This document shows, piece after piece, positions 41,605 through 51,239 of a stretch of 64,000 bases of DNA (positions within the stretch are counted from its first letter, which is position 1; every line of letters starts with the position of its first letter). The position numbers and the translations under genes were made by a program. Source of the DNA: Chloroflexota bacterium. Its GTDB lineage: Bacteria > Chloroflexota > Anaerolineae > B4-G1 > SLSP01. The stretch spans positions 90,944-154,943 of the forward strand of contig JAIOAX010000007.1 of the NCBI GenBank assembly GCA_019873645.1, written 5' to 3'. The notes beneath the pieces were generated by a model that saw nothing but the letters and a program-made list of their open reading frames with translations, made no database searches and was not told the origin of the DNA.

Positions 41605-43936
41605 CAGGCACATCTTAGTCATCAGTCATGACGTCGTCGGTGCTCACATGGCCGGGCCGGGAATCCGCTATTGTGAACTGGCGCGCGTGTTGGCACAGCA
41701 CTTCCGCGTGACTCTGGCCGCCCCCGTTGTGAAAGATGTGACTATAGCGGATGTTGAACTGTGGCCCTACCAGCCTGGCGTATGGGATTCGCTTGCGCCG
41801 GTAGTTTCACGGGCAACAACCCTGGTGCTCTGTGGCGACGTGCTGGCATGGTTTCCGCAGTTCATGCAAGGTGAGACGCCGTTGGTGATAGACGGCTATG
41901 ATCCCCATCCGCTAGAGACATTGGCACTGTTTGCCGGGATGCCGGAGCAAGCGCAGCGGCACCAAGAGCGTGAGCGGATCTTGCAAATGCAATGCCGGGC
42001 CGGTGACTTTTTCATCTGCGCCGGTGAGCGGCAGCGAGATTGGTGGTTGGGATTATTGGAGGCGACGGGACGACTCAATGCCCAGGTCTATAACGCCGAT
42101 CCCTCGCTGCGGCAATTGATTGATGTGGTTCCTTTTGGATTACCTGCTTCACCTCCGCAACATACCAGGACGGTGCTCAAAGGTGTCTGGCCGGGCATTG
42201 CTCCAGATGACAAGGTCATCCTGTGGGGTGGGGGACTGTGGCAGTGGCTTGATCCTCTCACGGCGATCCGGGCAATGGCACGCTTGCGAGAGCAACGCAA
42301 TGATGTGCGGCTGATTTTCCCCGGCACGCGCCACCCCAATACTGCGATCCCCGATATGCCTGTAGTGCGTCAGGCTCGAGAACTTGCCGCAGATTTAGGG
42401 CTTTTGGACAGCCACGTTTTCTTCGGCGATTGGGTGCCTTATGCCGAGTGGCCCAATTACCTGCTGGAAGCGGATGCGGGGGTGTCGCTGCATTTTGATA
42501 CTGTGGAGACACGCCTGGCCTTTCGCAGTCGGGTGTTGGACTACATCTGGGCCGGGCTACCGATGGTGCTCACGGGCGGTGATGCAACCGCCGATTTGGT
42601 GCAGCAGCATGGACTGGGGCAGTTGGTGGATGTTGAGGATGTGGACGGTGTTGTACAAGCGTTGCTTGACATCCTGGCGCAACCGTGCGTGGCCTGGGAA
42701 GTACACTTTGCCACGACGCGGGCGCAGTTGACCTGGGAGCGGGCGGCGGAACCGTTGGTGCGGTTTTGTCAACACCCGCGCCGGATCGCAGATTGTTCTA
42801 CCATGGTGTTCGGCGAGCCAACAGCGACACCGGCGATTCCGGCGGCCGTGCAAACGCGGCTGGAGCAGCAGGAACAGGAAATTGCACGTTTGCGCGCTTT
42901 GGTGGACGGCTATGAGCGCGGGCGATTCATCCGGTTGATGTCTTATTTGCATGGTCTATGGCAGCAATCAATAGGGCGTTTGCTGGTTCAATGGCGAAGG
43001 CGACGGTGGGTTAAGCATTTTCATCAGGCGTTGTGTCATGAACTGGGTACGGTTAGTGATCATGCATTTGTAGATCGTGCTTATTGGCGGATCCTGCGAC
43101 GTGCGCCGGATGCAGCGGGATTTAAACATTATACGGATTTATTAGCCCGTCATCAACTGTCGCGGCGTCAAGTAGTGGCATCTCTTGTGCAATCGGCAGA
43201 ATTCCATGAGGCATTACGGCGAATGTACGGCATTGTTGAACAATTGCATCTCGTGCGTTGCCAGATGATTAAACAATTGCCTCCAGCACAGGATGTGCTG
43301 GATTTAGGAGGAGCAGCTCCGAATTCGATTCAAGGTGCATTATTGGTAATGGGTTATCCTCATCCCCTAAAAACTCTGACCATTGTAGACTTGCCACCGA
43401 TAGATCGGCTTGGGACGTATATATATGGGTCGGATGAGCGACCGGGGGAATGGATAGCGACGGAGGTGGGGCAAATTCGTTATCTTCATACCCGGATGAC
43501 GGATTTGAGAGCTATCCTCTCTTGCAGCATGGATTTGGTTTTCTCTGGTCAAAGCATTGAGCATATCAGCGTATTGGACGCAAAACAAGTGATGCATGAA
43601 GTGTACCGCATCTTACGTCCTGGCGGGCATTTTTGCCTAGATACGCCGAATCGTGCCTTGACCTCAATTCAATCCCCGGACCAATTGATCCATCCTGAAC
43701 ATCAGGTTGAATATCATGTTTCTGAACTTGTGGCTCTGCTGCGAGAGACGGGATTTATTATAGAAAAAGTTAAAGGCATCTGTCCGATGCCGAATACGGT
43801 ACGCACCGGCGTGTTTGATGCGAATGAGATCTTTGCCCACGCTTACCTTTCTGATGAAGCGGAGCAAAGTTATTTATTCTATGTCCAATGTGTAAAACCT
43901 GATGATAGAGAAGATGATAGAGAAAGTGTAAATTGA
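41594..43936 (+). CDS. Three-domain protein: GT4 glycosyltransferase, DUF4214, SAM methyltransferase
   Basis: A 780-residue fusion. Residues 1-385 are a GT-B fold of the GT4 type (MAGPGIRYCELARVLA at the N-terminus; KVILWGGGLWQWLDP and RSRVLDYIWAGLPMVLTGGD in the donor domain). Residues about 473-545 are a DUF4214 domain (FVDRAYWRILRRAPDAAGFKHY...LVQSAEFHEAL). Residues about 560-775 are a class I methyltransferase with DLGGAAPNSIQG as a modified SAM site, MDLVFSGQSIEHI and RILRPGGHFCLDTPN. The pairing suggests a sugar is added and then methylated, perhaps as a chain-terminating cap. Base composition falls from about nt 43000, so the methyltransferase part is more AT-rich than the GT part. The next gene starts in its stop codon (ATGA). 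Confidence 0.85.
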   Translation: MKTDRHILVISHDVVGAHMAGPGIRYCELARVLAQHFRVTLAAPVVKDVTIADVELWPYQPGVWDSLAPVVSRATTLVLCGDVLAWFPQFMQGETPLVIDGYDPHPLETLALFAGMPEQAQRHQERERILQMQCRAGDFFICAGERQRDWWLGLLEATGRLNAQVYNADPSLRQLIDVVPFGLPASPPQHTRTVLKGVWPGIAPDDKVILWGGGLWQWLDPLTAIRAMARLREQRNDVRLIFPGTRHPNTAIPDMPVVRQARELAADLGLLDSHVFFGDWVPYAEWPNYLLEADAGVSLHFDTVETRLAFRSRVLDYIWAGLPMVLTGGDATADLVQQHGLGQLVDVEDVDGVVQALLDILAQPCVAWEVHFATTRAQLTWERAAEPLVRFCQHPRRIADCSTMVFGEPTATPAIPAAVQTRLEQQEQEIARLRALVDGYERGRFIRLMSYLHGLWQQSIGRLLVQWRRRRWVKHFHQALCHELGTVSDHAFVDRAYWRILRRAPDAAGFKHYTDLLARHQLSRRQVVASLVQSAEFHEALRRMYGIVEQLHLVRCQMIKQLPPAQDVLDLGGAAPNSIQGALLVMGYPHPLKTLTIVDLPPIDRLGTYIYGSDERPGEWIATEVGQIRYLHTRMTDLRAILSCSMDLVFSGQSIEHISVLDAKQVMHEVYRILRPGGHFCLDTPNRALTSIQSPDQLIHPEHQVEYHVSELVALLRETGFIIEKVKGICPMPNTVRTGVFDANEIFAHAYLSDEAEQSYLFYVQCVKPDDREDDRESVN

Positions 43937-45309
43937 TGATGAAAGCCTCAATCATCATTTTATCCTGGAATGGAATGTCGTATCTGGGCCCATGTCTCGA
44001 TGCTGTGCTGGCCCAGGACTATCCGGATTTTGAAGTCATCGTTGTAGACAACGGCTCCGCCGATGGCTCGGCGGATTTTGTGGCAACGCGCTATCCACAG
44101 GTGCGCCTGATCCGTAATGCGCGCAACCTGGGCTTTGCCGCCGGGAGCAACATTGGCTTGCGCGCGGCAGCCGGTGAGGTGTTGGTGCTGCTGAATCAGG
44201 ATACGGAAGTGTGCCCGGGATGGCTGGCGGCGCTGGTGACAGCGCTTCAGGATCCTACGATAGGGATTGTGGGCTGTAAACTGCTTTATCCTAACGGGAC
44301 AATCCAGCACGCAGGCGGACGTATTGTAGATAGCCGCGGGTCGGCGCGACATATCGGGCGCGATGAGATAGACGAAGGCCAATATGACGCGATTCAGGAT
44401 GTGGATTTTGTGACGGGGGCTGCGTTGGCCTTAACACGCACGACGTTCGCTTGCATCGGCCCTTTAGATGAGGGATTTATGCCGGCGTATTATGAAGATA
44501 CCGACTGGTGTTACCGAACACGTGAAGCCGGATTGCGTGTCATTTACTGCCCTTCCGCCATGGCGATTCATTATGAATCTGCTTCTTCGGTTACCAGCAG
44601 TTATACACATCAGGTCAACTTTCATAGTGGACGATTGCGGTTTTTATTCAAACATCTAAAGTTGGAAGATTTGTGGGCCTCCTTTGTACCGGCAGAATCT
44701 GAGGGGATACAAAATCTGGGTCCGGGTGGTGAGTTGGAAGCCTTGCGGCAAGCCTGGATGAACCTGTTGTTGTCACTGCCGGATATTCTCGAATTCCGTT
44801 TGCGCTTCATTGAACCGGATATGGACCCACAAATGATGGGCGAATCGCTGTTTCAAATTGCAATGACATTACGTGGACTATGTGCTAAGGAGCAGCCTTT
44901 TTACATACCTCGCGAGCCTTCAGTCGCTGCACAGCCCGAGATCTGGAACTCACAATTGGCCTCTTTGTACCATGAAGGAGAGATTACGCCACAACCTTTT
45001 CGTTCAAGTGTCCCCGTTATAGGACCAGCCATTGTTGCATTTCGTGAGACATGGCTCAGCATGGCGGCGCGATGGTACATACAGCCCTTGATTATGCAGC
45101 AGCGGGTATTTAATGCCCATACGGTGCAGTTGTTGAATCAAATCACCGACAATCTAAATCAAATCGCCGACAATCTAAATCAAATCGCCGACAATAGTGT
45201 ACGTAGTCAGCAGGAAAATGCTCAACATGTGCGAGAGCTGAATACTTTGCTATCTGAACTTCTTCACTTACAGAAGCGGGTCGCCGAACTGGAAGGGCGA
45301 TTATTATAA
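43933..45309 (+). CDS. Family 2 glycosyltransferase with C-terminal coiled coil
   Basis: A 458-residue protein, coupled to the previous gene by ATGA. Residues 1-260 are a GT2 domain of the rhamnosyltransferase-like type: SWNGMSYLGPCLDAV, VVDNGSADGSADF, LLNQDTEVCPGWL (DxD-like), GAALALTRTTF and YYEDTDWCYRTREAGL. The remaining region is helical and ends in a heptad coiled coil containing NQIxDNL three times, encoded by three tandem 21-base repeats. The coiled coil could mediate oligomerisation or complex formation with other transferases of the locus. Sugar specificity cannot be read. Confidence 0.88.
   Translation: MMMKASIIILSWNGMSYLGPCLDAVLAQDYPDFEVIVVDNGSADGSADFVATRYPQVRLIRNARNLGFAAGSNIGLRAAAGEVLVLLNQDTEVCPGWLAALVTALQDPTIGIVGCKLLYPNGTIQHAGGRIVDSRGSARHIGRDEIDEGQYDAIQDVDFVTGAALALTRTTFACIGPLDEGFMPAYYEDTDWCYRTREAGLRVIYCPSAMAIHYESASSVTSSYTHQVNFHSGRLRFLFKHLKLEDLWASFVPAESEGIQNLGPGGELEALRQAWMNLLLSLPDILEFRLRFIEPDMDPQMMGESLFQIAMTLRGLCAKEQPFYIPREPSVAAQPEIWNSQLASLYHEGEITPQPFRSSVPVIGPAIVAFRETWLSMAARWYIQPLIMQQRVFNAHTVQLLNQITDNLNQIADNLNQIADNSVRSQQENAQHVRELNTLLSELLHLQKRVAELEGRLL
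45136..45198 (+). repeat. Three tandem 21-base repeats coding a coiled-coil heptad
   Basis: AATCAAATCRCCGACAATCTA occurs three times head to tail and codes NQI(T/A)DNL, so each DNA unit equals one protein heptad. Confidence 0.93.
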
Positions 45310-45323
45310 CGTTCTGAAATTGT

Positions 45324-47870
45324 ATGAGTACACCGGTCATCTGTAGCATTGTCGCTAAAAATTACCTGGCCCAGGCACGCTGTCTAACCGAATCATTCCT
45401 TGAACAGCATCCTGAAGGCCGAGTTTTTATGTTGCTAGTTGATCGGCCTGATGGTTATTTTGATCCACGCGCGGAGCATTTCACGACCGTGTTGGTTGAG
45501 GACATCGGCATCCCTCAGTTTGAGGCCCTGACCTTTCGCTATACTTTGTTGGAGTTAAGCACTGCTGTCAAACCTTTCTTTCTGAAGTATTTGTTTGCAA
45601 CGTATGCGCCAGAGGCGCTTTGTTATTTTGACCCAGATATTTATTTCTATTATCCATTGGATGCGCTTTGGGAGCATTTTCAAAACCATGCAATTGTATT
45701 GACACCCCATCTTACCGGCCCATTGGATGAAATCCATAATCCTGATGAATTGTCCATTTTGCGTTCCGGCGTTTACAATCTGGGTTTTATCGGATTAGCA
45801 CGCCAGGCTGCGGTGATGGAATTTCTCGATTGGTGGGCTGCTAAACTGACCCGGTATTGTGTTATCAATCATGATCGTGGATTCTTTGTTGACCAACGCT
45901 GGATAGACCTTGTTCCAGGGCGTTTCCCTGGTGTTTATATTGAACAGGACCCCGGTTGTAACGTAGCATATTGGAACCTTTATCACCGTGAAGTTGTTTG
46001 TGAAGACGGTAAATGGCTTGTCAACGGCGTTCCCTTGAAGTTCTTTCATTTTAGCGGCTTTTCTCCTGATCATCCAGATGTTCTTTCCAAATACCAGGAC
46101 CGTTACGAATTTGCCGATCTCCCACAGGTGTATCCGCTGTTTGCTGCATACCGGCAGCGCTTGCTATCTCAGGGGTATGATGAGGTTAAGTCCTGGCCGA
46201 ATGTCTTTTATCCCGTCAAAGTGAACGGAGTTGTCATTCCTGACGCCGCGCGCCATCTATGGCGTGGATATGAAATTCAAGATCCGACATGGAACCCTTT
46301 TGGCAATGAGGCGTCTGATAGCTCTTTCTTGACAGCGTTGTTGTCCTGGCTGGATGAACCGGTGGATGAAGGAAAACCTCTACTTACCCGGCTGGCTATA
46401 GCGGTGTATCAACAACAAGCCGAGCTGCAGCAACTTTTCCCTGATGTATGGGGGCGTGACCGGGTGGCCTATGCGCGCTGGTACGTGACCTCGGTGGAGA
46501 AAACCTTCCAATTCGACTCACATTTTGTAGAAGCGATGGCACGTTCTTTAGAGACAGATACCAATCCCCGGGCGCGTGCTTACCAGGGGATTACACGTTG
46601 GCTTTTTGCAATTGGACTTGGTCCGCACCTTGAGCGGATATTAGGTGCCCAGCTTGTGGACCGTATTCGTGATTTCTTTGTGCTACGCAGTTCCAATCGC
46701 CCTCCAGCATCTCGCCTGTTGCCTGAGACAACTAAGCCCTTGGCTAAGAGGCGGCCTGTAGCGCGGCAAGGTGTCAACATCATCGGCTATCTGTGTGACG
46801 AAACCGGCGTGGGGGAAAGTGTACGTGCCACGATGCGCGCTTTGGGTTCGCAAGGTTTTCCTCTGGCATGGACGATGGTGAAGAGCAATCATGCCCGTCA
46901 AAATGATCGTTCGGTACTTAGTATGCCTCAAGGACATCCTTTTGGAGTGAACCTGTTTTATGTGAATGCCGACCAAATGATGAATGTATATCATGAACTG
47001 GGGCCGGCGTTCTTTGCAGGAAAATATAACATTGCCTACTGGGCCTGGGAACTCGATCGTTTCCCGATTGAATGGTATGATCGCTTCCGGTATCTTGATG
47101 AAATCTGGGTAGGCAGCCGTTTTGTGCAGAACACTCTGGCCCACGTTGCACCGTTGCCGGTAGTGATCATGGGTGTAGGGATAGATCGTATGCCGACATC
47201 TGCGATCACGCGCGCACAGTTAGGTCTACCGGAAGATCGTTTCCTGTTCTTTTTTGCTTATGATACCCTTAGTATCATTGAACGTAAGAATCCCTATGCT
47301 GTAATTGAAGCTTATCGGCGTGCTTTTGGACCGGACTTTGCAGGTGTTCAACTGGTCATCAAGGTGACGAAATTAGAACAATTCCCTGAACATGCGGCGC
47401 GCCTTCGAGCTGAAATGGCTGATGTCGGTGGGATACTGATTGATCATTATCTCGACCGACCGGAACTGGACGGGTTGTTCCAGGCATGTGATACCTACGT
47501 CTCGTTGCACCGCTCTGAAGGCTTTGGGATGACATTGGCAGAGGCGATGTGCATGGGGAAGCCCGTAATTGCTACCGATTACTCCGGAAATACAGATTTT
47601 ATGAATGTGGCAAACAGTTATCCTGTGGCTTATACTTTAGTCGAGTTGGATAAAGACTATGGGCCTTACCAAAAAGGACAGCGCTGGGCCGAGCCGGATG
47701 TGGATCATGCGGCATTGCTCATGCGTCACGTCTTTGAACACTATGACGAGGCGCAAGCCAAGGGATTGCGTGCAGCAGCGGATATTGCGGCCTGGTATGG
47801 ACGTGAGGCGATGGCGCAGAAGATGATCGCGCGGTTGAAACTGGTATCTCAGAAAAACAGTCAGCCGTAA
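45324..47870 (+). CDS. Two-domain glycosyltransferase (GT8-like N-terminus, GT4 C-terminus)
   Basis: An 848-residue fusion. The N-terminal part (about 1-250) opens with ICSIVAKNYLAQARCLTESF and has ALCYFDPDIYFY, the DxD of a GT-A fold resembling GT8-type transferases, then SGVYNLGFIGLAR. A helical linker (about 330-480) leads to a GT4 domain (about 482-840) with GYLCDETGVGESVRATMRAL, YNIAYWAWELDRFP, EIWVGSRFVQ, and the donor-binding HRSEGFGMTLAEAMCMGKPVI followed by SGNTDF. This second half matches GT4 enzymes common in Chloroflexota and Proteobacteria glycan loci. Two successive sugar transfers by one polypeptide are likely. The gene lies in the AT-richer section of the locus. Confidence 0.87.
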   Translation: MSTPVICSIVAKNYLAQARCLTESFLEQHPEGRVFMLLVDRPDGYFDPRAEHFTTVLVEDIGIPQFEALTFRYTLLELSTAVKPFFLKYLFATYAPEALCYFDPDIYFYYPLDALWEHFQNHAIVLTPHLTGPLDEIHNPDELSILRSGVYNLGFIGLARQAAVMEFLDWWAAKLTRYCVINHDRGFFVDQRWIDLVPGRFPGVYIEQDPGCNVAYWNLYHREVVCEDGKWLVNGVPLKFFHFSGFSPDHPDVLSKYQDRYEFADLPQVYPLFAAYRQRLLSQGYDEVKSWPNVFYPVKVNGVVIPDAARHLWRGYEIQDPTWNPFGNEASDSSFLTALLSWLDEPVDEGKPLLTRLAIAVYQQQAELQQLFPDVWGRDRVAYARWYVTSVEKTFQFDSHFVEAMARSLETDTNPRARAYQGITRWLFAIGLGPHLERILGAQLVDRIRDFFVLRSSNRPPASRLLPETTKPLAKRRPVARQGVNIIGYLCDETGVGESVRATMRALGSQGFPLAWTMVKSNHARQNDRSVLSMPQGHPFGVNLFYVNADQMMNVYHELGPAFFAGKYNIAYWAWELDRFPIEWYDRFRYLDEIWVGSRFVQNTLAHVAPLPVVIMGVGIDRMPTSAITRAQLGLPEDRFLFFFAYDTLSIIERKNPYAVIEAYRRAFGPDFAGVQLVIKVTKLEQFPEHAARLRAEMADVGGILIDHYLDRPELDGLFQACDTYVSLHRSEGFGMTLAEAMCMGKPVIATDYSGNTDFMNVANSYPVAYTLVELDKDYGPYQKGQRWAEPDVDHAALLMRHVFEHYDEAQAKGLRAAADIAAWYGREAMAQKMIARLKLVSQKNSQP

Positions 47871-47877
47871 CCTGAAC

Positions 47878-49062
47878 ATGAAACTTGCTATTGTAGTGCC
47901 CCGTTATGGCCCGAACATTGTCGGCGGTGCGGAGAGCTTTGCCCGGCAGTTGGCCGAACACTTGCCTGCTCCTGAATTTGATGTGCAGGTGCTGACCACT
48001 TGCACTGACGATTTGAGTACTGGCGAGAACGTTTATCCACCAGGATGCACACGCTTAAATGGGGTATGGGTCCGGCGTTTCCCGATTGATACTCGATTTC
48101 GAGATACAGCGCGTTTTCATGCTCTTAACCGTAAACTGGCGATGGAAGCCTCGCTTAGTGTAGATGAGCAATATGCCTGGATTGACAATAACATCCACAG
48201 TCCTGCACTTTACGCCTATCTCATACAGTATGGAGAAATGTTTGATCTACTCTTGTTTATTCCTTATCTGTATGGTATAACATTTTACGGCAGCATTTTG
48301 CATCCTCATAAAACTGTGCTCTGGCCTTGCCTGCACAATGAACCTTTCGCCTATTTCCTCGAAACTCGCTTAATGTTGACTTCTTGTCGTGGTGTGATGT
48401 TTAACAGCCAGCCAGAACTTATGCTGGCCAGTGAGCGTTTGTGTTTGAAACTACCACGCCCGGCCATTGTCGGTGGGGGGATAGAAATACGGCCGGCCGA
48501 TGGACAGCGTTTTCGGAGAAAATGGGGCTTGACTGCCCCTTTTTTACTCTATGCCGGTCGGATCACTGCGGCTAAGAATGTAGAAGAGCTGATGAATTTT
48601 TTTATATACTACAAACAACAATATCCTGGACCGCTGAAATTGGTCTTTATGGGTGAAGGCGAACTATCGTTACCCGCGCACCCCGATTTGTTAAGGATCG
48701 GCTTTCAGCGTGAAGAGGACAAACTTGATGTGTATGCGGCTGCAACGGCTCTGGTGCAACCTTCATTGATGGAAAGCTTCTCTATTGTTATGATGGAATC
48801 GTGGTCTACCGGCGTCCCGGTGTTAGTGCATGGCGATTGTGACGTCACACGTTATCATGTTATGCGTAGCAATGGCGGGTTGTACTATACTAATTTTGTA
48901 GAGTTCGCGGGTGCGCTTGATTGGTTGCTGGCGCACCCTGCTGAACGCGCGCGCATGGGGGCGCTGGGCCGCGCTTATGTGCAGCGTGAGTATAGTTGGG
49001 AGACGGTGATGGGCCGCTTCCGTGAAGCAACGGCGCTTTGGTATGATGTAAGCCCGACTTAA
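47878..49062 (+). CDS. GT4 family glycosyltransferase
   Basis: A 394-residue GT-B enzyme beginning seven bases after the previous stop. The acceptor domain starts LAIVVPRYGPNIVGGAESFARQLAE, with the glycine-rich VGGAE loop usual for GT4. The donor domain has FLLYAGRITAAKNVEELM and the nucleotide-sugar-binding ESFSIVMMESWSTGVPVLVHG, where the E-x7-E pair is conserved. No membrane helix is present; it probably acts peripherally at the cytoplasmic face on lipid-linked glycan. The sequence around it is AT-richer than the left part of the locus. Confidence 0.9.
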   Translation: MKLAIVVPRYGPNIVGGAESFARQLAEHLPAPEFDVQVLTTCTDDLSTGENVYPPGCTRLNGVWVRRFPIDTRFRDTARFHALNRKLAMEASLSVDEQYAWIDNNIHSPALYAYLIQYGEMFDLLLFIPYLYGITFYGSILHPHKTVLWPCLHNEPFAYFLETRLMLTSCRGVMFNSQPELMLASERLCLKLPRPAIVGGGIEIRPADGQRFRRKWGLTAPFLLYAGRITAAKNVEELMNFFIYYKQQYPGPLKLVFMGEGELSLPAHPDLLRIGFQREEDKLDVYAAATALVQPSLMESFSIVMMESWSTGVPVLVHGDCDVTRYHVMRSNGGLYYTNFVEFAGALDWLLAHPAERARMGALGRAYVQREYSWETVMGRFREATALWYDVSPT

Positions 49063-49098
49063 AAACCATTATCCTTGAAAACTTTTGTGGGAAATAAA

Positions 49099-50109
49099 AT
49101 GAGTAAGAGAATTTGGCAAGTGCGTAAATGGTTGATAGACAAGTTCATTCAAATCATAGGGCGGTGGGAAACCCCGGTGGCCAACCCCGCAGATATTTAT
49201 TACAGCTACAAACTTATTTTGGGACGTGATCCTGATGATGAAGGGTGGTAGCAATGGTTAACTTATGCTGAGGCTGGTATGACACGCAATGAACTGGCTA
49301 CCACCTTTCTCAATTGTCCAGAATTCCGTAACCGACAACGTACAGCGCAGAATGTACGGGTTGAGCTAGACGATTTTGTGATGTACGTAGACTCTACTGA
49401 CGCCGATATTGGTCAGGTTATTATCCGTGAGAAAGATTATGAACCTCATGTCACAACTACCCTTTGCCGGCAATTCAAAGCAGAACATACTTTTCTGGAT
49501 ATTGGCGCCAATATGGGCTGGTTCACATTATTGGCCGCTACACGTTTAACTCGTGGAAAAGTGATTGCTGTAGAACCAAACTATCGCAATCTTCAACTGT
49601 TGTACCAGAGTGCATTGGTCAATGGGTTAAGTAACATTACTTTCCTCCCTTATGCAGCCTCGGATGGTTTTAGAATTCTACAGCTCATCTCTGGCGTTTC
49701 CAATGGCCGTGTTATGACAATCGAGAATGTCCATGAGGTATGTGAATATGTGCCGGCTGTGCCGTTAGGAGTATTATTGCGGGATGAACCGCGGCTGGAT
49801 ATTGTTAAAATAGATATTGAAGGTTATGAAGGGATAGCCCTGATGGGAATGTGCGATCTGATAGCTAAACATCGTCCAATCATAGTATCGGAGTTTCATC
49901 CCCAAATGATGCGTCTCTCCAATCTCGATCCAGAGACTTACTTGCGCCAGTTAGTGGCCTGGGGCTATCATCTGGCTGTGATTGAATCGGATGGCACAGA
50001 GTTACCGGCGAGTGACCCAAAAGAAATTCTAAAGTATTGGGAAGATATGAATCGCCGATTTAACCTGACCGGAGAAGGGCATCTGGATATTCTGGCCAGG
50101 CCAATCTAG
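49099..50109 (+). pseudogene. DUF4214-FkbM methyltransferase gene interrupted by one in-frame amber codon
   Basis: The ATG at 49099 opens MSKRIWQVRKWLIDKF and runs into a DUF4214 motif, ILGRDPDDEGW, where TAG at 49249-49251 interrupts; the same frame continues QWLTYAEAGMTRNELATTFLNCPEFRN, the second half of the same domain, and then an FkbM methyltransferase. An ancestral CAG (Gln) to TAG change explains this without any indel. The downstream ORF (49279-50109, 276 aa) is intact from a Met inside DUF4214: the FkbM part has FLDIGANMGWFTLLAA (SAM site), VIAVEPNYRN and DIVKIDIEGYEG. FkbM enzymes O-methylate sugars. A functional product could still be made by re-initiation or suppression, so the gene may be recently damaged rather than dead. 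Confidence 0.75.
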
Positions 50110-50132
50110 TGCAACCGGAGATTTGAATATTT

Positions 50133-51206
50133 ATGCAATCTATACGCGCTATTCACCAAATTGCCCCCGGCTTTTCCTCCGGCGACGCCATCGGCAATCA
50201 AATGGCGAAGATGCGGACGATTTTCCGCGCATGGGGATATGATTCTCAGGTGTACGCGCCTGTGCGCGACTTGCGACTTGATGATCCCGGCCTCGATCCT
50301 GCCGAATATATATCGCATCCCCAGAATGTGTTGATTTACCACTACTCTACCTATACGCCTCTCAGTGCCTGGGTTAACAGTTTACCTGACTTTGTGATCT
50401 GTTATTCGCATAATGTGACCCCGCCGGAGTTTTTTATGCCTTATGATGCTGATTTTGCGGCGCGTTTGGCGTTAGGGAGACAAGATATAGCCCAATTCAA
50501 AGATCGTCCATGTGCCTGGGCGGCTTCGGAATACAATCGTGCGGATATGCTTGCCGCAGGATTCCGGCATGTTGATATTATGCCCCTCTTTCTGCATTTT
50601 GAAGATCTGCAAGTGGCCGGACAAAGCGCCGAAGCGCAAAAAATCGTGAATATGTATGCTGACGGTTGGGTTAACTGGCTGTTTGTGGGACGCCTGGTTC
50701 CCAACAAGCGTCAGGATGACATCATGCGCGCTTTTGCATATTATCATCGTTGCATCAATGCCCACTCGCGTCTTTTCCTGGTCGGCTCGGATGGTAATCT
50801 ACCGGCTTACCGTGCCGACCTGGAGTGGTTGGCCGAGCGGATTGCCCCAGAGCATATTTATCTGCCCGGTGCGGTAAGCCTGGAAGCGCTGGCCGGATAT
50901 TACCGGGCGGCTTCTGTTTTTGTGAGCATGAGTGAGCATGAAGGCTTTGGCATTCCTCTCATTGAAGCCATGATATTTGACCTACCGGTCGTGGCCTTCA
51001 AAGCAGCGGCAATCCCAGATACGTTGGGACAGGCTGGCATATTAATCAACCGCAAGGAGTATGCTGTGATTGCTGAACTGGTAGATTTGTTGATGCGGGA
51101 CACTTCCTTGCGTCAGCAGATTATTGCGCAACAGCGTGTGCGTGTGGAGGAACTTTCCCCGGCTCGTGCCGAAGTAACGTTGCGTGAGTTACTTGAGCGT
51201 TTGTGA
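50133..51206 (+). CDS. GT4 family glycosyltransferase
   Basis: A 357-residue GT-B enzyme. The acceptor domain begins IHQIAPGFSSGDAIGNQM and contains NVLIYHYSTYTPL and CYSHNVTPPEFF; the donor domain has WLFVGRLVPNKRQDDIMRAF and EHEGFGIPLIEAMIFDLPVV with the family glutamates. It closely resembles the protein at 52893-53963 (shared HNVTPP, AxSEYNRxDMLxAGF, VGRLxPNKRxxDI), so the two are paralogs, separated by two small proteins with a shared module. It starts 23 bases after the FkbM gene. Sugar and acceptor are unknown. Confidence 0.9.
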   Translation: MQSIRAIHQIAPGFSSGDAIGNQMAKMRTIFRAWGYDSQVYAPVRDLRLDDPGLDPAEYISHPQNVLIYHYSTYTPLSAWVNSLPDFVICYSHNVTPPEFFMPYDADFAARLALGRQDIAQFKDRPCAWAASEYNRADMLAAGFRHVDIMPLFLHFEDLQVAGQSAEAQKIVNMYADGWVNWLFVGRLVPNKRQDDIMRAFAYYHRCINAHSRLFLVGSDGNLPAYRADLEWLAERIAPEHIYLPGAVSLEALAGYYRAASVFVSMSEHEGFGIPLIEAMIFDLPVVAFKAAAIPDTLGQAGILINRKEYAVIAELVDLLMRDTSLRQQIIAQQRVRVEELSPARAEVTLRELLERL

Positions 51207-51239
51207 TAAATATTAAGGATTCCTTGCAGGCTGGTGTTT

